Source: Megalonaias nervosa | Taxonomy: Eukaryota > Mollusca > Bivalvia > Unionida > Unionidae | DNA length: 64,000 nucleotides | Direction: 5' to 3' | Assembly (NCBI GenBank): GCA_016617855.1 | Contig: JAECUM010001103.1 | Coordinates: 1-64,000 of the forward strand | Shown here: positions 36,611 to 48,480 of the stretch, piece by piece | Position numbering within the stretch: position 1 is the first letter of the stretch | Layout: each line of letters begins with the position of its first letter | Position numbers and translations under genes: made by a program | Notes under the pieces: model-generated | Told to the model about the DNA's origin: nothing | Databases searched by the model: none | Seen by the model: the letters and a program-made list of their open reading frames with translations, nothing else

Positions 36611-36700
36611 GGGTCTTGTAGGTGGCCTTCACCTGATGAGTCCAAATGAGACAGGTTTTGCGACGAAAGTATGGTTTAGGTTCAGTCCTTCATGTCCTTA
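36611..36700 (+). ncRNA. Possible hammerhead-ribozyme relic
   Basis: CTGATGAGTCC (36633-36643) is followed after a 25-nt stem-II interval by GACGAAAG (36662-36669). GUC (36640-36642) can pair with GAC (36662-36664), and CAAA with TTTG inside. These are the two conserved hammerhead boxes at proper spacing. The base after GAAA is G instead of the usual C, and no clean stem III or cleavage triplet was found, so it is at best a decayed copy, as found in retroelements of many metazoans. Confidence 0.35.
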
Positions 36701-36956
36701 TAAAGTTTGTGTGCATAAAAGAAACCAACAATAGACATAACAAGTCACAATGAGAAGTAACATGATGTTGCCAATATAAATAAAACTACATGCATCAACA
36801 ATAAATATGGTGAAAGCATAACTTCATTGAGTTGTGATGGTTGTAGAATAGACGGATTGCACTGGAATAAAAAAAAAACTTAAACTAAAACAGAAGACCA
36901 TGCACTCAAAACCAATATTTTCTACAAATGCCATTACAGATCATTCCTTTACAAAC

Positions 36957-37117
36957 CGATCAGTTCTTGTGTTAGTTTTCCTTTCTTCTTGAATTCACAC
37001 CACTTGTCAATGATGGCAGGCTTCTTCAAAATGAACATTTCTGCTGTGACAAGAGATTTCAATGCATCAATTAACCACTGTGGATCAAGGACAATTTTCT
37101 CCCTTAAAACATCAGTG
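36957..37117 (-). CDS. ROCO gene exon d: COR domain core
   Basis: This 161-nt exon lies between TTTCTTTTCAG and G|GTTTGT. It encodes TDVLREKIVLDPQWLIDALK, followed by a segment with KKPAIIDKWCEFKKKGKLTQ. VLDPQWLID is the best-conserved COR motif. It leaves in phase 1; the remaining G completes an Asp codon with the next exon. Confidence 0.9.
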
Positions 37118-37269
37118 CTGAAAAGAAAATATATCTATCAGATTTATATGCGATCTACATTGTGTCTTGGTTTTAATAATTAAAAAGAATACAGGAAACT
37201 AGATTAGTGTCTGCACAACATGGTTTGCTTCCACTGCAGTAAGGAAAAAAACAAAAAAAACCCCATAAT

Positions 37270-37615
37270 TTTCCTAGTGGTTTATCAACCATTGGTAGGA
37301 TGCCAAAATGATTTATATCTATAATCACACATTCCAAGTTTAATCAAAATCAGTTATAAATATGGTCTCCACAGTGGCAAAAACCTCAGCCAATCTGATG
37401 CACTGTATTAATTTACAGAGATCTCACTCATATTTTGAACCAATCTAAGATACCAATGATATAAACCTCTATTCCAAGACTGATCAAATATCGATCAAAC
37501 ACATGGCCTCAGGAGTGGTACGAAGACAATGCTGTCAGACATATGTTGCAAAGACACCAATGAACACATGGCATTACTATAAGCTCATTAGACCTTATAG
37601 CCAAGTGAGCTAACA
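37270..37615. repeat. Degenerate dispersed repeat
   Basis: Two or three diverged units with ATTCCAAGTTTAATCAAA/ATTCCAAGACTGATCAAA, then an end with TAAGCTCATTAGACCTTATA and CCAAGTGAGCTAAC, whose short inverted motif recurs near 26.81 kb. Confidence 0.5.
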
Positions 37616-37872
37616 AGTAAAACAAATACAAAAATCACATGAATGAACCGAAAAACTGAATCCTACAATTGTGATTACTAGATTTCATTAGCCTACATTA
37701 ATTGGTTTCTTTGCAATTGTGTTAACAAAAACTTGAGGATAAACAGCAGAGAAACAATCTGCCTACTTCCGACCAGGAAAAAAAAACATGGACTGATGTC
37801 CTTTATACTGACATTAAACATGTAGGCAAACTTGTACCTTTAGAGGCTGTTTTTATCAAGAAGCTTGCGAGG

Positions 37873-38118
37873 CCGCAAATGGCTGAGTGGTCTAAAGTGT
37901 TCACTATTATGGATCACTGCCATCTCATCTCTGCATGGATTCAAGTCTTGGTCTCGGCCAATGTGGGTACGCGAGAAAACTTGCCAGTTAACTTCCCATG
38001 GGTTGGTGCTTCTTCCCGGTGTTTTCCCGGGTTCTTCCTTCATTAGTTACCCTTAATGGCATGTATACCGTATCTTGTGCTGAAAATGGCATTAAACCCC
38101 AAAACAACAACAGCAAGG
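37873..38118 (+). mobile_element. tRNA-derived SINE, copy B (complete)
   Basis: Box A TGGCTGAGTGG, box B GGATTCAAGTC, the family body (GGCCAATGTGGGTACG) and 3' end TTGTGCTGAAAATGGCATTA plus an (AAC)n tail. Flanked by AGCTTGCGAGG (37862-37872) and AGCTTGCAAGG (38119-38129), an 11-bp target duplication with one change, the mark of LINE-mediated insertion. Confidence 0.93.
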
Positions 38119-38709
38119 AGCTTGCAAGGATTTCTAAATCTTTTTCAAGGAGTATTTCTCTTATTTATGGAAACTGAACATCCTCCATATACTATTTTGT
38201 TTACCACTGCATAAACAGGTAAAAATGAAACAGAAAAACACTATATGCAACAATGGAGAAACGAGATGCAGCTCAATCTGGTAACAAAACCAGTGTTGTG
38301 TGTCTTTTGACTAACCCAATTTGATCCCGTTAAACTTATTATTGCTTAAGAATATGTTAATAACAGATACTCTGAATTTAAAAAGCAATATGGTTTATTA
38401 AGGTTAAACATTTTGCATTGTCCAGGCTAAATTCATGAGGTTCTGAGCTAACTTCAAGGAGTTTTTCGACAACTTCAAGGACTTTATCTGACATTCAAGG
38501 TTGAAATAACCATTCAATAAAAATGTTGCCCTTTTTTTCTATATGTGGCAGGCTTCAATATATTTAGTGTAAAGTCCAAAAAGAAGTGCCAATTTTGTTA
38601 AAAATCTTTGCTTTTTCTTACAATTATTAGAAACCAATACTTTTTCCATGGAAGACTGAGGTAAGTACATATATTATTGTACGAGAAAATGAAGAAGTCC
38701 AAATCTCAC

Positions 38710-38831
38710 TTGAAATAGAGAATGGTGCCCATCTCATGCAGAAATCTTAGGAACAGATCCAGTTCTTCTCTAGTCTCAATCTGCACAGCACCTGCCTTGT
38801 TGAGGCTCTCAACCAGGCTGTATGGAATCAC
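38710..38831 (-). CDS. ROCO gene exon c: COR domain
   Basis: This 122-nt exon lies between acceptor TTATTTTAG and donor AA|GTGAGA. It encodes VIPYSLVESLNKAGAV, then a segment with EELDLFLRFLHEMGTILYF. The pattern of a helix, then FLHEMGxILYF, is typical of the COR domain where it packs on ROC. Its two leftover bases join the first base of the next exon to make an Asn codon. It is too short to appear as a simple open reading frame and was found from splice signals and the COR pattern. Confidence 0.86.
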
Positions 38832-40528
38832 CTAAAATAACATGAAAAAAGTGATAAAGAAATAATTGCATATTAAGATTACTTAGCAAAGTGAACCAAA
38901 TAAGAAAATTAGATTGCTGTGGCCTACTTTTCAATAAATATGAGCATAAATCCAAACATGAATGATCTTCTGAACTTTAGTAACTGTGAAAGCAAACATG
39001 TTAGACAAATCAATTTTAGCACAGAAACATAATCAGAGGAACATGAAAAGTAGGTTGTTGTGACCTGGTTTTGCCAAAGGTGAGTAGCATTCCTCAAGGT
39101 GAATGCACCCATCTACTTTCACAGCTGCACATACAACATCAGAGAAACTGACTTAACTTGAAATATGCAAAACCGATCACTGAATTAAAAGTAGGTCATT
39201 GTGACCTATGCTTTGCCTTTGGTGAGTAATGTCCTTGAAGATGAATATACCCATTAAGTTTTATGACCATATATGCAACAGTGGAAATACTTATCACTAC
39301 AGACGCAAAAATGTCAACATTTTGTCTGCATTCCATTTGTATTCTGTCTGCACTCCATTTGCAATCCATTCACTTTCTCACTTCATCTATCATCTCATCA
39401 TATTTTATGAAAGTTATCAAAAATGCATCTTTCATCCATTGCCATCTTTCATTTCACTTGCTTGGAATGAAATGGACATGCATTTACTAATGCATTTTAT
39501 ACAGTGTTAAATGGAGCAAACTACAGCTTTTGTATCTTGTCCTATTAAATGACTGCTTTAATGAAATAGGAAAAGATTCAAATGCAAAAGACTGTGTTAC
39601 ATTTACAATAAATTAAGATACAGCTGCAAATGGAATAAGTATAAAATACAGCTCTACATTTTATTTCTATAAAAAGACCATAAAGATAGAACCACTGGTG
39701 ATGATGTCACCACATCATGGCAGTTGTTTTTTTTGTTTGCCCTCAGATAAGCAACATCTTTTATGGGAAGAAAATGGTATTTCAACATAAGGAATATGGT
39801 CCTGGATTACCATGAGAAAGACCTTTTGTCTGGAAGTTTAGTGGCAGCTTGAACATAGTTGGTTTTTAAATCAATTAATGAAATTCATTCATCCTGTTTC
39901 CATTTATCCTTCATAGTTATGTATTTTTAATTTGCCATATCCATTTTCTTCAAAATGCATTAGTCATTTCATTTGCATTCTTTCTGCATTTAATTTGTAT
40001 TCATTGTGCATTTCATCTGCACTCAGTGCATTCCATCTTCATTTCACAGGTACAAATACCCATTTTAGGAGCTCTATAGGCCTCTGTTGCTAACAACAAC
40101 AACAACAACATCATCACTGAAAAATTGATGCCCATGTCTTGCCAACCTTTGCTGATGAAAATTAAAATGTAGTAAAGACTTTACAGTGTACTTAACAGCA
40201 GCAAATAAATTTCTATTAACCTTTGACCTCTGAACAAAAAGAACCTTAAATGTAATGTGCAAAGGTTTATAAACATTTTCTTTTTGTACAATGAAGGAGA
40301 ATCTCCTGATTTGTTAGCTCTCTAGCATTTATAATGCTTTGCAATCAGACTTTTCCATTAAAGTTATATAACCTAAATCATAAACAAGATTTTACTGTGC
40401 ATGAAAATATTAAAAACAGTCACTTGATGGGCATGCTACTAGCCCTAAATAACTTCCAGTAATTTATGGCAACTCCATTCCTTTTGTCTTTTTATCTGAT
40501 ATTCAAACTTTATCATACAAAATTTGGT

Positions 40529-40530
<2 letters not shown>

Positions 40531-40585
<55 letters not shown>
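40531..40585. repeat. (AT)n(GT)n microsatellite
   Basis: About 21 AT units followed by six or so GT units. Confidence 0.93.
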
Positions 40586-40586
<1 letters not shown>

Positions 40587-42212
40587 ACATGACTGAAATA
40601 ACATGGGTTCAAGATACCTCCTTTTGCAGTACAAAAGTCCTTGTCATGGCCTTTGACTTCGAACCTGATATTATGGATAGAAGGTCAATGAACATACTGA
40701 AGACAATATGAAGATAAAACCACATACTAAGTCTGGTTAAATCTAAAATAAATATTTTTGGGGCAAAAAAGAACAAATTACTGAACTCAAACAACTTACT
40801 CTTTAAACCCTTCTTGCTTACTACCAACGTGTTTATTTGAATGCAACAAACACAAAGGCTGGTAAAAATCAGGTTCTGTAAGTCACTGTTTTCATAAGCT
40901 TTAAGGTACAAAAATGCAAGCTGTTACACTGAACTTGACCAAGGTCAATTAGGTCTGGTTTTCAAACTCCATCACAAAAAAGCACATATGCTGAATAGGT
41001 GAAAAACCAAAACAACAGATGCTCTTTCTTCTCCATTATCAAGTTTTCATTTTCCTTTTGATGCTGTTCTTATGTCAATCACAAACATACAACATATGTG
41101 ACACCTTTTTTGGCTCATTTAACCAAAGAACATGGAGTCAAAGGAGCCTAAAAGTAAATAATCACCAATGCATTTTCCCATGGACGTCAGATCCATGGTC
41201 TTTGTGAGTTTCTTTAGCATTTAATGAATTTTAAAGTTTGAAAATTTACAAAGTCCTTTGAAATGATACCCAAGATGGCTTGATAATATCCTATTTTATT
41301 ACCCATTGATCCTCTGGCTGCTCTGAACATTTGAGGTCCAAAAGGAAAGATTAATTACATGTGTCATATATTTAGAGTAATTTAAAATTTTACCAAAATG
41401 AAAATGAGAAGCATAATTAACATATAGAAAAAAGCATTCTGTGTGGTTTTTATCTTTAACCCTCTATGGGCCACTAGAACATGTGAAAATTTTTAAATTT
41501 ACTGCAAATCCAAATACTTAAAAGGAATTCACAAGCCAAGTTTGACCGCTGCATCATGAATTGCCAAAACATTTATTTTTAGTTTTTAAGGAACATGATG
41601 AACATATATACATATAAATGGATAGACACTCAGACAAAACTGAAATATCCACTTTTTCTAAAAAGCAGGTATAAAAAATTATATCATGTATGAGAATTTA
41701 CAATATAAGTGTATTTAAAATATCTAAGTAATGACCTTTGACCCTGATCCTTAAGTCAAGCATACAAGATCACTGAACTCACTTCAGACACCCTCAAGGA
41801 GCACCCCATGTGAAGTTTGGTTAAAATCAATGGTTTCTGCTTGTTTCAACTGCTGTAGTCACCAGCAATATAATTTACAAAGTCAAGTTATGACCATGAA
41901 CTTGTATTCATTCCAGGTATTTTTCTGAAACAGGTTTGATAATAATCCATTTACGCTTGTACTATCATGTTCTGAAAACAATGCAGAAAAAAGCCTGAGT
42001 CATGATCTTTAACCAGGAAATGAATGTCAGAAACATTGCATTTCAACAAAATAGCAAAGAAAGGTTGGTAACATTCATGCAGTAATACAAGAAATACAAG
42101 ATATGTGATATATCACTATAGTCACACAGTTAAGTATTCTTGATACATGCTTAGTCCAAAAAGAAATGCTATTTGGTTCAGTCTTGGAATTTGCCATGAT
42201 TGTGGAGTTAAG

Positions 42213-42213
<1 letters not shown>

Positions 42214-42294
<81 letters not shown>
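42214..42294. repeat. (GT)n microsatellite, ~40 units
   Basis: An uninterrupted GT run of about 80 bp, followed by AT-rich and CA-rich sequence that could pair with it. Confidence 0.95.
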
Positions 42295-42297
<3 letters not shown>

Positions 42298-42479
42298 ATA
42301 ATTATATATATAAATGTATACACACACACATATAAACACACACAAATTGATACTGGTAATAATAAAAACAGTTTCCCAATTGAGATGTATACAGCTATAA
42401 ACAGAGCTAGCAACCAGGTTTTGACAGGCACAGGATTCCCAAGATGTTTAAACAAACTGGGAATGCAAACCAATGATAC

Positions 42480-42480
<1 letters not shown>

Positions 42481-42512
<32 letters not shown>
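42481..42512. repeat. (AT)n microsatellite
   Basis: About 16 AT units. Confidence 0.93.
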
Positions 42513-42514
<2 letters not shown>

Positions 42515-43639
42515 AAACAACATGCAGAAAATACAAATTTTCACTACATTACAACATTAAACAAAACCTTCCCTAGGCAACAATGAAGAACATAGAAATG
42601 TACACAGACAACGAGGGACATGCATAGAACAAAATATTTTGGCAAACACTATAGAGAATAATCAGACCTGTCTCAGTAAGGCAGGTGACTTTTTTCCGTA
42701 AGACTGACCAGTTTTCAGTAAGGTGAAACAAAATGTCAATAACTGCTAAAGCTGGAAATTGTAATTAAAAGTTTGACGCAGCAACGATAAACGTAATGTT
42801 CAGCTGAAAAGTTTGTAATGTATGCATAGACTTTATTTACCACTAGTACAGCTGCACAAACTTTAGGTCCAAACCCTATGCAAGTCAATGGCTTGTTGCT
42901 ATCTATTAACTTTACATAATTCTTGGAAATTCTTTTTCCATTTCACATGACAATGGCAATCATATCTCCCGCCACGAGACATGCTCAAATTGGCACGTGA
43001 TGTCCAATAAACGCAATTGTGTCCTTTCTAGCTTTTATTCACAAGAATCTGAATACGCCTGTTTCTTCTTCTGTGTTGATTATTAACACTTTTAAAGAAG
43101 CTTATTTTCCCTTTTGTCTTAAACATGCATGGCTTTCTGGACGCCATGTTTAAAAAAATTCTATAGTAAACAGTTTGATCATGCAGATGCTTTGCATGAA
43201 CAAACAGATGCAGTTTAAAACATCTGGGGTGCTGCTGAAAAGTTAGTCTGGTTCCCCAACTAATTTCACTAATTCTAATATGAAACCTGGATCCAAATCA
43301 AACACGGATGAACCAATTATCCGGATTTTTGTGCAACGATCATTTTTCTGTAGCTTTTGCTTGTATGCCGTAAGGCCGTATTTTAAGGGTAATTTTCGTA
43401 TGACTTACAGCAAAATCATAAGGGTTGGCAGGTCTGAATAATGAAAGGTACTATCTCAATAAAAAAGAGAAAATAACAGAAGTTTAACTAATGCCAAGGT
43501 TAATTGTGTACGTACACAGGCAAATAACTGGGTGCATTTGTGCAGCAGTGCATTTCAAACCCTGCAATTTAAACAAATACCTAGATTACAGGAAATATAA
43601 TCAACTGTATTTCCTTATGATAAAATGGGGGAGCCTGCC

Positions 43640-43925
43640 TGACACATTTGACATCAGGAGGCCAGCCCAATAAATTTGACATCAAGGAGTCAGCCTAATA
43701 AATTTGACATCAAGGAGTCGGCCTTAAATTTGACATCAAGGAGTCAGCCTAATAAATCTGACATCAAGGAGTCAGCCTAATAAATTTGACATCAAGGAGT
43801 CAGCCTTAAATTTGACATCAAGGAGTCAGCCTTAAATTTGACATCAAGGAGTCAGCCTAATAAATTTGACATCAAGGAGACAGCCTAATCAATTTGATAT
43901 CAAGGAGACAGCCTAATCAATTTGA
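43640..43925. repeat. 24/28-bp minisatellite, ~11 copies
   Basis: Unit AAATTTGACATCAAGGAGTC with AGCCTAAT (long form) or AGCCTT (short form). Confidence 0.93.
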
Positions 43926-44248
43926 GAAAAAGGGTGGACATAATAACAGAATTTGATATGCAGAGTAATATTTTCCAAAATATTTTTAAAAACGGGAAGT
44001 ATATCTATCATAATGCATGAGTCTATCATCAGACAAATACAGATATAAAGCAATCACTACACAACATATCATTGTATTTGACAAAGAGGAACTGAAATCT
44101 ATAGCTTTTATTTTGGTCTAACAACTACACTACAATCAACTTCAAAAACATGGTTTCCTATGAATGCAAATGCAAACATTAAAGTAAATGTTTTAATATC
44201 ACAAATAATATAGACACTCCCTGCTTGTGATTTCCACAGAACATGTAC

Positions 44249-44500
44249 CTTTATGCCTGAGGCCTTTAGTTTCATCAGCACCTGCTCAAGGGGAAGCCAT
44301 CTTGCAGGAACTTCTTCCCCCCAGTATGGTTGCTGAGAGGCCAGCTGCACTATCTTCTTCTTCAAGTCTTCCAATCTGGGGTCAAGGGAAGTGTTATCAA
44401 TTGCAAAATCCTCATCTGTAAGATGAAATCTCGTTGGTTTGTCCTGAAGCTCATAACGAAGCTGATTGAACACCGATTCACAAACCTCCTGACGAGATTC
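44249..44500 (-). CDS. ROCO gene exon b: ROC-COR linker and start of COR
   Basis: This 252-nt exon (84 codons, phase 0 to 0) follows TGTTTCAG and ends at AAAG|GTACAT. It encodes ESRQEVCESVFNQLRYEL, a helical stretch, then PYWGEEVPARWLPLEQVL, the W-L-x-L-E signature at the start of COR domains, ending ASGIK. A three-to-four-copy 39-bp minisatellite begins about 35 bp upstream of its acceptor. An open frame continues past the donor, but the GT donor and the fit to the next exon mark the true end. Confidence 0.88.
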
Positions 44501-44534
44501 CTGAAACAAATGCATTGTTTATCTTAATATTCTG

Positions 44535-44672
44535 CCAAAGCTTCCTGTACAGTTTGTCTTCATATACAGTCCCTCAAAGCTTCCTATACAGTTTGTCTTC
44601 ATATACAGTCCCTCAAAGCTTCCTATGCAGTTTGTCTTCATATACAGTCCCTCAAAGCTTCCTATATAACAG
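44535..44672. repeat. 39-bp minisatellite beside a 3' splice site
   Basis: Three and a half copies of a unit with CAGTTTGTCTTCATATACAG and TCCCTCAAAGCTTCCTATA. It starts about 35 bp upstream (minus strand) of the acceptor of the 44249-44500 exon. Confidence 0.93.
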
Positions 44673-45671
44673 TCTGTTGCCTGTAACTTGCCCCCAATCA
44701 AATGAAAAAAAGTGAAAATTTAGGAATAAATCAAAAACCTTTAGAGCCCACCCAAGTCAAATTAAAATATAAACATAGATATGAGGAATGTTTCAAATTT
44801 TCCAGTTGACCTTTTTTTTTGTTCTTGCTGTAATCATATTATAATGATGTAACAAAAACTAGTTGTGGATACAAAAGGAAAACCACTAACAGAGATTACC
44901 CACCTCAAATAATAGTAGCAATAAGCCTACCATATATAAACTGATATAATGACAACAACAAGCACTATGATCCCATGCACATCATGAAAGTCTGACCTCA
45001 TGTGGTTACCAATCAGTTTGCCCTTGTGCTGTTAAATTTACTTAGCAACGCCGGTGTTGTGATTCCTCCAAAGTGCTTCAATGCAAACAACGGAAGAATT
45101 TGGTAAAAAAAAACAGAAGAAGAAAATAAAACAGTTTAAACAATTGTGGCCAAATTATATAGGAGTTGTCCAACAATAAAGACAGCTCATAATTACCAGT
45201 ACATTACATATTTTGAAGAATATTCAACTATATCTTGGCACAATGGACAGCAAATGAGCTGTAGACAAGTTATTCTACAATTAATGCCAGTTATCCCAAA
45301 GGACTGATCAAAGAGACCTTTAGAGAACAATAAACCTCATCCCAACAAGGCAACCCAAGAAATAAAGGATTGAAGGAGATTTAAATCTAGCTTGAGAAAG
45401 ATGAGTCAACATCTGTAATCCAATTTACAAAAACAGTCAAATATGTATTTCTTGTATTTTTAACTTTTAATTTTCCCTTTATCAATTTCATGTAATGTTT
45501 CAGTAATAATAAGAGAATTTGGAATATTGTCAGTGTAAAAATGTAACAAATCTACATTATCTGTCCACATATCCATAACCATAAAAGAATTCTGCAAAAC
45601 GGTTAATTCCATACATGAAAATGGGGGGGAGGTTGGGGTGGGATTACACCACAGCAACACAAATAGGTTAC

Positions 45672-47657
45672 CATATATATATACTTGTGTATACGCTGAA
45701 TAATTTAGGAAAACATAAAAGCCTGGAAGAAGTGGGGTCAGCTTATCCATGTGCCAAGGTCTAAACCTTAGAGTTTTTTTGCTGACTACTGTAATGGCTG
45801 TAATTCTTTGGACACAACAAAATAATTTCTTCCGTGTCCTAAGGCTTACATGATTGCAAAAAACAAATTACATTTTCAGTGTCCCAACACTTATTAAACT
45901 GTTACAAACTACTATGATTGCTTTTGTTATTATTTTGCATGTGCACATTTTCTGATTTCTCCAATACGAAATTAAATAAAGGTAAATAAAGACTTCATAA
46001 TTCGCAGTCCAGTTTGAGTTAACCTGGGAGACCAGGTTGTACTATAATATACAATACTTATACAGCACAAATCGTGTATAGCATCACTTAAATCCTTGTT
46101 TATTCACAAACATATCAGCTGCAGATTTTGATTTATTCATTGTTTTGACCAAATTGCATTCTTCCAGATAACATTTCAGCTAGTTGTTAAGATGTTTCAT
46201 TTATGCTGATCCACACGCTCACGAGTTAATCTTTTTCAATGATATAAGCGATCCTATAAATTAAGGTAATATTTATAAAAGTGTACACAAGTTGAATTGT
46301 GCAAGGCACATAACCAGCATAACTGTTACATGTTCACAAAAGAATGGTAATAATAAAGTTGTTAAATGTTTCTGATTTATGCTGAGTCCACAACGCTAGA
46401 GTTATCATCTTTTTCATGAGTTTGATTTATTCATTGTTTTGACCAAATTGCATTCTTCCAGATAACATTTCAGCTAGTTGTTAAGATGTTTCATTTATGC
46501 TGATCCACACGCTCACGAGTTAATCTTTTTCAATGATATAAGCGATCCTATAAATTAAGGTAATATTTATAAAAGTGTACACAAGTTGAATTGTGCAAGG
46601 CACATAACCAGCATAACTGTTACATGTTCACAAAAGAATGGTAATAATAAAGGCTAAAATTCTTGCAATAGATCAACTAAGATCATCAATCTAATTTAGT
46701 TTTGTGTTTTTGCTGAACAAAATCATAATTTTCCACACAATGGAAAGCCGCATGTTTGGGTTAAGATGGAATTATGACCAGCAACTATACCAGTACTTTG
46801 ATGCGTAATTGCCTTTCACTCCATAATATTAGCATGATTACCATAGTTTTGTACAAAGGGGTGTAAGGTCGCTTATATCAAAGCAAACTACAATTAGTTT
46901 TTATGGTATTAGCATAATTTTCGAAGCATTATTTCTGAAACTTCATTACTGCATTTTGGAGATATCATTAAAGTTTAGTGCAGTGGTTCCCATAATTCGA
47001 ATAAAAATGGATGTAATTCATTTAGCGGAATGTTCATTCAGCGCATGTACAGTGGTGCCATTATGTAAATATGCTCACTAGCTAAAATGTTTGCATTGAA
47101 CCAAACCATATTGTTGTTCATTGTTATCTTAATGGGATCACATTATAATGAGTTAGATATTTACAATTTCAAGGCAAAATAAAAACGTAATTACTGTTGC
47201 ACTGATATAAAAAGTCTAATGCAATAATGCATAAACAAACAATAATTAACTTAAGTCAAAGGGGAAAGGTACAGTAGTGTTACAGCAACACATAAATGCT
47301 CAATTCTTGTCATCGTCCGATCAAGTTATGCAAAAATCTGAATTATTCAGAAACAATAAGAAAATAGAAAATTTTAAATAAATTTCTTGACTTTTCAAAC
47401 AAATTTATGAACTTATACCATTTCTATGTAATAATCGTACATGCCAACCCCGAGAGAGGTATACACATAATTTTTACTAATATAAGTTTGACTAAATAAA
47501 TGCATTTAGAACTTATCGTGTGCATCTTGTGACATCGTCTCGGAATTGTGGGTTGGTTTATACGCAGGTCATGCACTTTTTAGGTTTATAGCAATTCAGT
47601 TGCGGGGTGGGGGGCGGCTAATATATGAACGAGCTTATACGCAAGTATATACGGTAT
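45672..47657. mobile_element. TIR-bounded DNA-transposon-like segment (~2 kb)
   Basis: The left end has TATATACTTGTGTATACGCT and the right end, read in reverse complement, has TATATACTTGCGTATAAGCT. Subterminal GGGTCAGCTTATCC (left) and GCGTATAAACCAACCC (right, reverse) add weak symmetry. No transposase is seen and no clear target duplication. It contains the identical 232-bp duplication. Confidence 0.5.
46127..46652. repeat. 232-bp tandem duplication (period 294)
   Basis: 46127-46358 and 46421-46652 appear identical base for base. The 62 bp between them is a degenerate partial copy of the same unit. Confidence 0.93.
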
Positions 47658-47689
47658 TTAGTGCAAAGGCGATTAGTGTCAATTGCCTT

Positions 47690-48480
47690 GCTCAAAGGCA
47701 TATCATGGTAACCATCCAAGGCTGATCAGATGATAGGATCCAAATTTGCGCCCTTTCAGTCTTGAGTTCAGCACAGCTACACAAATAGGTTACTGGTGTA
47801 AAAAAAAGTTGTATAAAGTGTCTTGCCCATGGACATATCACCATAGCCAACCCAGGCTGATCTGATAATAGGATCTGCACCCTTTCAGTCTCAAGTTCAG
47901 CACACTGACTCCTGCTTCCAACATTTGCCTTTTATGACACATTAACTGTCAAACCAATGACTTCTCTCTCCAACACTTGCCTGTTATTGGACACAGTAAC
48001 CACTAAACCACTGATTCCATTCTCCAAAACCTGCCTTTTACAACACATTAACCACTAAACCACTGCCTCCTGCAACACTTGCCTTTTATGACCCATTAAC
48101 CACTAAACCACTGATTCCATCTCCAACACTTGCCTTTTATCGGACACATTAAACACTAAACCAGTAATTCCATTCTCCAACACTTACACACATTAACCAT
48201 TAAACCACTGCCTCCTGCAACACTTGCCTTTAATGACCCATTAACCACTAAACCACTGATTCCATTCTCCAACACTTGCCCTTTACAACACATTAACCAC
48301 TAAACCACTGACTTCTGTCTCCAACACTTGCCTTTTATCAGACACATTAACCACTAAACCACTGATTCCATTCTCTAACACTTGCCTTTAACAACACATT
48401 AACCATTAAACCACTGACTCCTGCATCCAGAAGCTGCCTCTTACAGCACACTAGTCACTATGCCACATTGACTCCTGCTC
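47690..48480 (-). repeat. SINE-related array with amplified tRNA-like head
   Basis: Two diverged blocks (47690-47900) carry the second SINE's post-box-B order (reverse complement of CAGGCTGATCTGATAATAGG). From 47900 to 48430 about ten units of 50-60 bp read, on the minus strand, GTGGTTTAGTGGTTAATG plus CAAGTGTTGGAGAATGGAAT. TGGTTTAGTGG resembles Pol III box A. Confidence 0.7.

Larger units (their letters stand above)
32928..36956 (-). other. Intron between COR exons d and e
   Basis: This carries a solo-LTR-like fragment (33.36-33.62 kb), a 33-bp minisatellite (33.63-34.03 kb), two copies of a 470-bp TIR element and a possible hammerhead-ribozyme relic at 36.6 kb. Confidence 0.75.
37118..38709 (-). 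other. Intron between COR exons c and d
   Basis: This contains degenerate dispersed repeats at 37.27-37.62 kb and one complete tRNA-derived SINE with target-site duplications (37873-38118). Confidence 0.75.
38832..44248 (-). other. Intron between exons b and c
   Basis: AT-rich, with dispersed-repeat traces (39.0-39.3 and 41.2-41.9 kb), AT and GT microsatellites and the 28-bp array at 43.64-43.93 kb. No exon is recognised. Confidence 0.7.

Noticed and set aside
42166..42576. 136-codon frame with Cys-Val repeats
   Set aside because: Created by the (GT)n microsatellite.
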